Assembly: GCA_003118195.1 (NCBI GenBank)
Contig: BEXV01000846.1
Coordinates: 115,842-130,565 of the forward strand
Source of the DNA: Hemicentrotus pulcherrimus
Taxonomy: Eukaryota; Echinodermata; Echinoidea; Camarodonta; Strongylocentrotidae
Length of the DNA: 14,724 bases
Reading direction: 5' to 3'
Shown: positions 8,298-14,724 of the stretch, piece after piece
Layout of the letters: each line of letters opens with the position of its first letter
Numbering within the stretch: position 1 is the first letter of the stretch
Program-made: the position numbers and the translations under genes
Notes under the pieces: generated by a model
Databases searched by the model: none
The model's input: only the letters and a program-made list of their open reading frames with translations
What the model was told of the DNA's origin: nothing

Positions 8298-8853
8298 GCT
8301 GTCTCAGATTCTGAAACAAAATTCTGGATTTAGCTCATGCTGCAATGATAATTATAAACCTTTTGGTCAGTCCATTAGTCCAAGAAGTCAGGAACCCCAT
8401 GACTTTTACAAGCCAATCGCCTGTCTGATTATCAAGATATTTATGATTGGAATTTAAAAAATTGAAAACCAACACTACAATCTATTGGGGAAAATGAGTA
8501 TGGTAAAACCGGTCACTCGAAGATTTTTACTTTTTTGAGGCACTTCTTGATCATTGTGAAGCGCAATTTTTTTAGGGCTTCAATATTACACAATATCACA
8601 GACGCTGATACCGCGTAAGGCCATGTATCTCAGATTTAATATTGGTAAACGGTCCCTTTAAATAACTTGATTAACTTATGACTTGTGTGTAAGACGTTAA
8701 AAGATGAGAGTTGTTGCTACCTTGTTTGGCATTCAACAATAAGGGATAGAGCAATGTCGATCTGGCGCTGCTCAGTGGCTGCCGGGCTCACGATCAATTG
8801 GGCAAAAATAATTTCTGTTTCGGTTTGATAAAATTTGGAGTGGACTATTAGGC

Positions 8854-8883
8854 TATTATTATTATTATTATTATTATTATTAT
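8854..8883. repeat. (TAT)10 microsatellite
   Basis: Thirty bases of perfect TAT trinucleotide repeat in intronic DNA. Confidence 0.97.
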
Positions 8884-8888
8884 CAATG

Positions 8889-8903
8889 GTACATGTACAT
8901 GTA
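8889..8903. repeat. GTACATGTACATGTA palindromic repeat
   Basis: Tandem overlapping TACATG palindromes. Similar runs occur at 14351-14364 and 14487-14500. I recall such words as abundant in sea-urchin and some other marine invertebrate genomes. Confidence 0.8.
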
Positions 8904-8918
8904 AATAGTGTGCTCCTA

Positions 8919-8937
8919 CTCTCTCTCTCTCTCTCTC
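8919..8937. repeat. (CT)n microsatellite
   Basis: Nineteen bases of perfect CT dinucleotide repeat, close behind the TAT repeat and the ACATGT palindrome. Confidence 0.95.
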
Positions 8938-9839
8938 ATTTTGACTGGATTAAATGAAGAATATGTTAGTCATTGATGTAAGTATCAGAGTAATCGTAGA
9001 CCCATTATAACATGTGATCTCATGATTTGGGTCCCTGTTGCTCTGACTACTCAGTGAACATCTGTTTTATTGTAATAGACAGGTTTACTAACGTACATGT
9101 ATCCAAATTTATGGATGTTTCTTTCCTGGGACCTAGTGACAAGTTATTCCATTAGACTGTTATTAATGAACAAACCACTTGTATAATACTTGGAATCTAG
9201 CCTGTATACATTTTCTGTTGCTATGTTGAGCAAGCCTAAGGCAAGCTTTAAAAAGTATGGATAAAATAAAACATTTATTCATTACTTGTAGATTGTAGAC
9301 TTTAGGATGCAATCATCCAATACAGTTACAGTAATTTCAGGGTAACAGTTAGAGGGCAACACAAGCCTTGTAATGACTTGAAATTTTTACGAAACAGACA
9401 AATAAGATATATAGAATAGCAAGATTGTAATATATACCGAACCAATAGTAAGCAAGTTTATGAATGTTTAAAACTTTAAAATATTAGATGACTAAGTCTT
9501 ACTATTTGAATCTCAAATTGGGCGATTTGGTTTGGTCAGTTGATTGAGACATAGGATGCTGATAACTCTCACATTTTCTGTGTACAAAAATATCATTGAA
9601 AATAATATTACTAGCGATATATGTTTTTCTCACGATGTGGTCAATATGGAATCTAAAAGATCTATCACTAGCGATATTATTTTTGATACTACATCCGCAA
9701 TGAGTAATATATTTAGCAAAAATATCATTTATTCTAGTTTTTCTTGTGCCTTCTCCCATGAGGATAGTACCGGTACTCAAAATATATTGTGGATGGCATA
9801 TTATCATACATGTAGGTCCTCTAGAGAAAATTCTCATTC

Positions 9840-10300
9840 TATCATTTTTTATTTCTGTCTTTTTCATGTTATTCTTTGTTTTTCCATCTTTCCATTTTCT
9901 CTTTCTTTCCACATTTTCTCTTTCTTTCCTCATATTATTCTGTTTTTTCTTCTATCATCTCTTAGTATTGTTTGTTGTTATCATTTTTCCTTTCTATCTT
10001 TCCTCATGTTTTTCTTTGTTTCTTCCTTCTATCACTTTTTCATTTGTAATTCTTTGTTTTTATCATTCTATCCTTCCTTATGTTATTCTTTGTTTTTCCT
10101 TCTATCATCTTCTCTAATGTTATTCTGTGTTTTTATTATTCCTTTATGTTCTGTTCCTATCTTTCCTTACACTATCCTTTATTTCTTCCTTCTATCACCT
10201 TCTCTTATGTTATTCTTTGTTTTTTATCATTCTATCACTTTCTCTTTCTGTGTTTCCTTCTTTCATCATTCATTTCTTCCTTCTATCACCTTCTCTTACC
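9840..10300. repeat. Degenerate pyrimidine-rich minisatellite
   Basis: Diverged units built on CCTTCTATCAC, TTCTCTTATG and TTATTCTTTGTTTT recur at variable spacing of roughly 35-60 bases (for example near 10030, 10090, 10190 and 10280). Few purines on the + strand means few stops, so long hydrophobic Phe/Ser/Leu-rich frames appear by composition alone and are not called as genes. The long polypyrimidine tract could affect splicing or structure of the intron. Confidence 0.8.
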
Positions 10301-10483
10301 AGTATGTTTAGTGTTTGTGTTTACTCTTGTACCGTAATCTCTTTCCTGCCAAAAGACACTCGCTTCCCGTAAAAGTTTGCTTCCTGGCACGGTTCGGGTT
10401 CACACTGCAAGCTAGATCGGATTGTTAAAAAGTGGCATTACAATCACTCTCAACGAGGAGATGAACATTTGTTGACGTGTGTT

Positions 10484-10510
10484 CCATTCACCATTCACCA
10501 TTCACCATTC
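10484..10510. repeat. CCATTCA 7-bp tandem repeat
   Basis: Three perfect CCATTCA units followed by CCATTC. Confidence 0.95.
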
Positions 10511-11506
10511 GCTTTCAAATGCAATTGCAACTTTTTAAAGCTTGTTTGTTTCAATGTAACTGGATAAATTCAGCGATGAACTAATAATCTGCTGCTTAAA
10601 CAAGAATAATCATCTGAACTTAGAAATACAGATGCCAACTAAGTTTCGTGGAGCGTTCAACACTTTGCAGGCCTAACAAGTGTTACATCGCCAACGGAGA
10701 AGATGCATTCACGTTTAAGACAGTGGTCAAAGTCTAGTTAGGGAGGCTGTGATACCGCTCTGTCAAGTAGCGCTTGCGTCTCGGCTGATCAACCTGTTGT
10801 CAGCCGAACCAATTTGAGGCAAAAATGTTTGGGCTCACGTGGACGTGTTTACGGGGAAAGCCCCAACTTTAAAGCCTTTAGCACCAGCTGTAAAGAAACA
10901 AACAACTAATCCTACCAGTCACAACACAGGAGTTATGGTTTCTCTATGTGCGAGTTGGCACGGGTTCCATGTCCCCATGAAATCATGGAATAGCCCAAGA
11001 TATCACGGACAGTGTTGATGCAACTGGCTACGAGCAGTATTATGAGTCAGGTTGTAAAATACAAGCAAAAAACCCCCCTATTTGGGGGAAATGGAACTGT
11101 CTGTCTGGCTTGGTGCTGGGGATGTGTGTGAAGCCGATATTTTTAGGAGGGAGAAGAGAACAAAGAACGACCAATCAGAATGGAGGGTTTCCTTGCATGC
11201 AGCTGCTTCAACTGGATAGCTAATGAGCTGTGTACCTCTGACATGAAGTCAATAGGGTGTGTGGTAAAGGCTACGAGCGTTATTTGTGTGTGTTTTGTGT
11301 GTGTGTCCACTGTAATCCACACACTCCATTGTAGTGAATAGGCCTTTGTATAGTTTTCCACTGTGTGTAGTCACCAGCAGATGTTTGTAATGTAAGGCAG
11401 CCTATACACAGTGGCCAGGGTAGTGGTGCCCTTTAAAACTAAGGTGTGGGTTTTTGTGCTGAAAAATGGACAACAAAATGGTTTCTTTCAAGGCCTGGAA
11501 TTATAT
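10511..11506. other. Intron sequence without recognisable exon
   Basis: Base composition is more balanced than in the neighbouring intron. It contains a small C5/G5 hairpin (11074-11088) and the GT tract. No supported gene. Confidence 0.5.
11285..11306. repeat. GT-rich simple repeat
   Basis: GTGTGTG-TTTT-GTGTGTGTGTG, an interrupted GT dinucleotide tract in the intron. Confidence 0.85.
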
Positions 11507-12196
11507 TCAAGTGGACAATTGGCCCAATTTTTGCTGATTCACCCCAGTGAATAGTAGAGTTGTGAACACCGTGCACGATTGGTGTGTGGAGTAAACCGGA
11601 GATCTGATATTACTTGAACAAGCTGTGTAAAATGACATCAAGATCTGTGGGTTCATACAGTTGACATTGTATGCATGCCACAAATTCCATTCATAGATAG
11701 CGTGTTTTGTATACAATCCTGTCTTCGCGGACAGCAGTTCATACGAGGCTCGCTTGCGCAACCCAGGCCTGTATGTGTTGTTGATCAACGAAGATCCCGT
11801 AGCACCACACGTGCAAATTTCATATTTACCGCGGGATGTGTAATGTGATTTCCTTGTTATGTACCGGACAGTCAATCTTATTACCAAGTGATGAACCAAT
11901 TTAGGATTACATATACCAGCAATTGCATATGAATTCCTCTCGTATCGCGTCTTTCCCGGTAAACATTCAACTTTGTATACCGTGGACAAACCCATAATTG
12001 ATTCAGAAATAGGCAAAACAAGGACGGATCTTCTTTGCCATTTCCGAATCGCTACTCGAGGAACCAGGAAATATAGTGTAGTAGTAGTACTCGTTGTGTT
12101 GACATCACGTGATCGTGATGAGGATAGGAAGAGTAAGCGTGACATAACATGAACTGCAAGTATTAACAGCTGAAGATCTCCACCTATTCCCAGCAA
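11507..12196 (-). other. Unusually long antisense open frame in the intron, no family recognised
   Basis: A 229-codon frame on the minus strand, starting from a TTG. The first ATG in frame is at 12145-12143, giving 212 residues. The product begins with a hydrophobic stretch, is rich in Ser, Thr, Tyr and Arg, and shows no motif I can name. By a rough estimate from stop-codon frequency, a frame this long is unlikely by chance in AT-rich DNA of this size. This may be a decayed transposable-element fragment, an unknown antisense exon, or chance. It overlaps no exon of the + strand gene. Confidence 0.15.
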
Positions 12197-12418
12197 TTAA
12201 CTCTCTCTACGATTGAGTCTCCGTGTACAAGTGGCTTAGTCAATTACGGCCTTTTACTCACAGGAAATGGCTTGCTGGCTGCGAATTTCCGTGAGGGAAT
12301 GATCGCTGGGGCCTCCCCCGAGCGATTCTGAGGCTTGTTTTCATAGACGCAATCAAGTACTGTGTTAGGAACATCTAAACTGTGTTTTGTCAGGGACTTT
12401 CTTTGATCTTTTAACACA

Positions 12419-12529
12419 ATGCAGGCGGCGGCATCTGGAGCCGGCCAGCAGCCTACCGGTCTCATAGATGGAGGGTCGGCAGCGGGGTCACCCAGAATGA
12501 AAGGCGTTCGGCCGCCTTCCCTGCCCACG
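12419..12529 (+). CDS. Short coding exon: next TET exon or alternative first coding exon
   Basis: A GC-rich segment in AT-rich intron ends at ACG|GTAAGT (donor at 12530) and is open in the frame starting ATG 12419. That frame gives 37 residues beginning MQAAASGAGQQPTGLIDGG and rich in Ala, Gly, Ser and Pro; an in-frame TGA at 12404-12406 makes this ATG the first one. A second reading places an acceptor at ...AACACAATGCAG|GCG, giving an internal exon 12425-12529 of 105 bases that starts and ends in phase 0. This joins in frame to the phase-0 end of the CXXC exon. No domain is recognisable, as is normal for the disordered stretch between the CXXC finger and catalytic domain of TET. It could belong to another gene, but strand and phase favour TET. 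Confidence 0.6.
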
Positions 12530-12535
12530 GTAAGT

Positions 12536-13657
12536 CACTGTAATTGTCCTTCTGGTAGTAAAAAGTGTTGAAATAGAGAGCAGTTTTTTCAGGAATGGTG
12601 AGAATGACCTAGCATGATTGGAGCTTAAAAGATTGAAAATCCATATCAGTACTTGGCCTTTCGGTAAAACCTGTTGATGTGGCCACCAAAATATAATTTA
12701 GGGCACCTGTCTAAAGAGGCCGTTTCCCTTAGCTGGCCTTTCTTACAGGTTGAACTCTTTGTTAAATTATTGAAAGAAACCTCATAAAAGGTACAGGAGA
12801 GGGCAGGTTTTTGTCATTTATTACAAATATTTATTTTTGCTGAGTAAACAGATTATTTTGTATGTTTACAGCGATTACATTTTCATTGAATCTTCATTTT
12901 TGCAATTCCTAAAGTTTGGTTGTCTTTCAAGTTTCAGTGGTCAATGACCTTGCTATCTTTGCTTGAGAATATTGGTGAAGTGAAAGGACAGATTATTTTC
13001 ACTCATTTGTCTTTGAATGTCATTACCGGTAATGCATATTTTATGAAAATGTGTATAAATTGTAGCTTTCTGGTCTTGAAGAACAACAAACATTGTAAAT
13101 GTAGGTGAACAGAGTAATCATGAAATTGGAATGATGTAAATTTGTCTAACCAATACTGCAAAGAATCAAATTTTATTCCACAACCAAACTACCACAGCAG
13201 CATCAAAAGATCAGCTTTTGAATTTTTTTGTCAATAAGCCATTTACATAATGTGTACAAATATGTACAATTTTGTATTTGCAACAGGCTATTAAATTCAC
13301 TTGTTATGAACATGTATAATGTATTTCAAAAATTAAAATACAATTACTTGTAATAATTGAATGAAATAATTTGTAACTAGGCAATACACCAAAAAGTATG
13401 AATTGAATTTGATTACATTATGAAAATGAGCTTTTTTGACAGAGTGCTCAACATTAGAGAAGAGTAGTAGGCCAAGTTAAATGTTACCAAAGAAGTTGAT
13501 CGGATCAACATAAACATGAAAATACTGTAGGCCTTGGTATAAAAAGTAGGCATGTTTGTTCTGTTCCATACTTGAAGATGCTTTTAAGTTAACTCCTTCA
13601 TCCCTAAACCCTTAAATCTGTCATATCAGATATGATAATCTGCAATTGTTGATTTGA
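12536..13657 (+). other. AT-rich intron after the second exon
   Basis: No exon seen. Around 12660-12780, two degenerate copies of a word like GGCCACC/GGGCACCTGTCTAAAGAGGCC occur, possibly a remnant of a dispersed repeat. The short frame at 12920-13108 has no coding character. Confidence 0.5.
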
Positions 13658-14072
13658 AGGTGGCAAGTTGGCTCAGTTTGTAAAGTGTTTGCCCATTGAA
13701 CAAAAGATTGTGGGTTCAAAATTCTATCCAGGCGGATGACTGAAGCCTGCATTGTGTGTTAACGAGCTCCTCCCCTATTTCACAGACAAAGGCCACATAT
13801 GTATGTTAAAGTGTAAAAACACTATCCCTCGGATAGGACCCTAAATGGAGGCCCCGTTTAATAAGGAGAAACACCACCTTTGCACAGCAAAGAACCCACT
13901 GAACAACATGTTTTCGTGTAAGAGTAGGGGAAAACCCTAGTGTAGTGGTCCACCTGCACACCCACACAATCAGAAATACCGGGAGGAGAGACCCGAGGGT
14001 TTCAGTGATTCAGTTTGCTTTTCGCCTCCCAGGCAAAGGTGGCGCTAAAACATGAAGAAGATGATAATAATA
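13658..14072 (+). mobile_element. tRNA-derived SINE
   Basis: The head looks like a tRNA with RNA polymerase III promoter boxes: A box TGGCTCAGTTTG at 13669-13680 and B box GGTTCAAAATTC at 13713-13724, about 32 bases apart. A roughly 320-base tRNA-unrelated body follows, containing CAAAGAACCCAC and AAGAGTAGGGG, which I recall as common in sea-urchin-type SINEs (not checked). It ends in a GAAGAAGATGATAATAATA tail. The B box departs from GGTTCGANTCC, so this is a decayed copy. A working tRNA gene is unlikely because the cloverleaf is degenerate and a long body is attached. Confidence 0.75.
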
Positions 14073-14724
14073 CATGAAGTTCTGTCACCATGTTCGGCTG
14101 GTGTCAACACCAGATATTTTTAGGCACCGTCAGTGATTTCCTATGAATTTCAGTGTAAATTATATGATCATAAAGGGACACAAATAAGAGTATCGCTCAT
14201 ACATGTATCTGTCCCTAATGAAACACACAATTTGCCTGCTACAACCTCAGAGATAATGAGAGATCCACAAAAATCATAACCTGGAAGATTTATGCATTTG
14301 AAAAAAAGTTAAGTACCGGAATGGGAAAAAAAGTTTACTGTGCAGTTCCCTACATGTACATGTATGTGTGAATCACTTTCATTTTGCCTCCATGTTTACA
14401 TGTTGATGTAGTTTTTATAAACAATTATTGAAAAAGTGTTTTCAAATCAATACAAATTAATTTCTTTTGAAAAGACAGCATGCATACACATGTACATGTG
14501 CACTCATACACACACTGTATACTAATTCTATTTTTAAAAAAGGTCTCAACTCTCAATAGGATCACCAGTATGCTTGACATTACCCTGCTTTTAATGCCCA
14601 AAACACAGAGTGAAATAAATATTGATATAAAAGATCAAGCAACAACTTTGCTAAGACAGCAAACAAGAACCCACATTTACAAAGAAGATGATGCGGTGTA
14701 GAGCATTGATGCCCAATTAGTAAT
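14073..14724. other. AT-rich sequence to the window end
   Basis: Contains ACATGT-type palindromes and no recognised gene. A 73-codon frame at 14480-14701 has no domain and begins in a CA/TG-rich repeat, so it is not called. Confidence 0.5.
14351..14364. repeat. TACATGTACATGTA palindrome
   Basis: A perfect 14-base palindrome. A related perfect palindrome, CACATGTACATGTG, lies at 14487-14500. Confidence 0.85.

Larger units (their letters stand above)
8298..9839. other. Intron sequence without recognisable exon
   Basis: Apart from the microsatellites listed separately, this holds AT-rich DNA. Around 9587-9735 the words AAAATATCATT and ACTAGCGATAT each occur twice, suggesting an old duplicated or inverted repeat. 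Frames open on both strands here look like effects of composition. Confidence 0.5.

Noticed and set aside
8140..8457. 105-codon + strand frame in the intron
   Set aside because: No domain and no consistent acceptor or donor; it includes the compact hairpin, which suggests repeat-derived DNA.
8590..8665. Right end of another DNA transposon (ACGGTCCCTTTAAA)
   Set aside because: It looked like a terminal repeat, but no matching inverted partner was found to its left in the window.
9502..9933. 143-codon minus-strand frame overlapping the minisatellite edge
   Set aside because: Lys/Arg-rich start is the complement of the pyrimidine repeat; no motif, and the other strand is open as well.
9544..10311. 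255-codon + strand open frame, very rich in Phe, Ser and Leu
   Set aside because: Most of it lies in the pyrimidine minisatellite, where lack of purines removes stops in several frames at once. The repetitive hydrophobic product has no domain.
13658..13735. A functional tRNA gene
   Set aside because: The B box is degenerate, no clean cloverleaf forms, and a SINE body and tail follow directly.
1..14724. CRISPR array, phage or bacterial operon
   Set aside because: No spaced direct repeats of suitable length, no clustered same-strand genes; the splice sites and repeats are those of an animal genome.

Overview
The window looks like animal genomic DNA, most likely from a marine invertebrate deuterostome such as an echinoderm. 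The evidence is AT-rich non-coding sequence, long introns with GT..AG borders, many simple repeats, repeated TACATGTACATGTA-type palindromes, a tRNA-derived SINE and fold-back DNA-transposon remnants. The species assignment is inference. No prokaryotic gene layout, CRISPR array or viral gene was seen.

The one clear gene is on the + strand. A 1567-base exon (4520-6086) lies between a textbook acceptor (polypyrimidine tract plus CAG) and donor (GTAAGT). It encodes 522 residues from an ATG one base inside the exon, and ends in a complete eight-cysteine CXXC DNA-binding zinc finger of the TET/CXXC4/CXXC5 type. In invertebrates this finger normally belongs to a TET 5-methylcytosine dioxygenase, so the exon is read as the N-terminal part of TET. 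The catalytic domain is not in the window. About 6.3 kb downstream, a short GC-rich exon (12425-12529) ends at another GTAAGT donor. Its phase matches the CXXC exon, so it could be the next exon. It also has its own ATG just before the acceptor (12419), so it could instead be an alternative first coding exon making a CXXC-less protein.

Layout: 1-2029 non-coding; 2030-2548 a 519-bp fold-back element with terminal inverted repeats; 2549-3574 non-coding; 3575-3660 a CT microsatellite; 3751-3900 a CpG-dense patch that may be a promoter or 5' untranslated exon; 4520-6086 the CXXC exon; 6087-12424 a long intron holding CTAGA-rich repeats, an inverted-repeat element (7894-8104), microsatellites, a degenerate pyrimidine minisatellite (9840-10300) and a long antisense open frame (11507-12196); 12425-12529 the second exon; 12530-14724 intron or downstream DNA with a SINE at about 13658-14072.

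The most interesting observation is in the disordered part of the CXXC exon. It carries two short helical motifs (residues 16-30 and 267-282) that resemble each other and the CoRNR nuclear-receptor-binding boxes of NCoR/SMRT, plus an eh1-like Groucho/TLE-binding motif (residues 349-356). If conserved, they suggest a TET protein with built-in contacts to repression partners.
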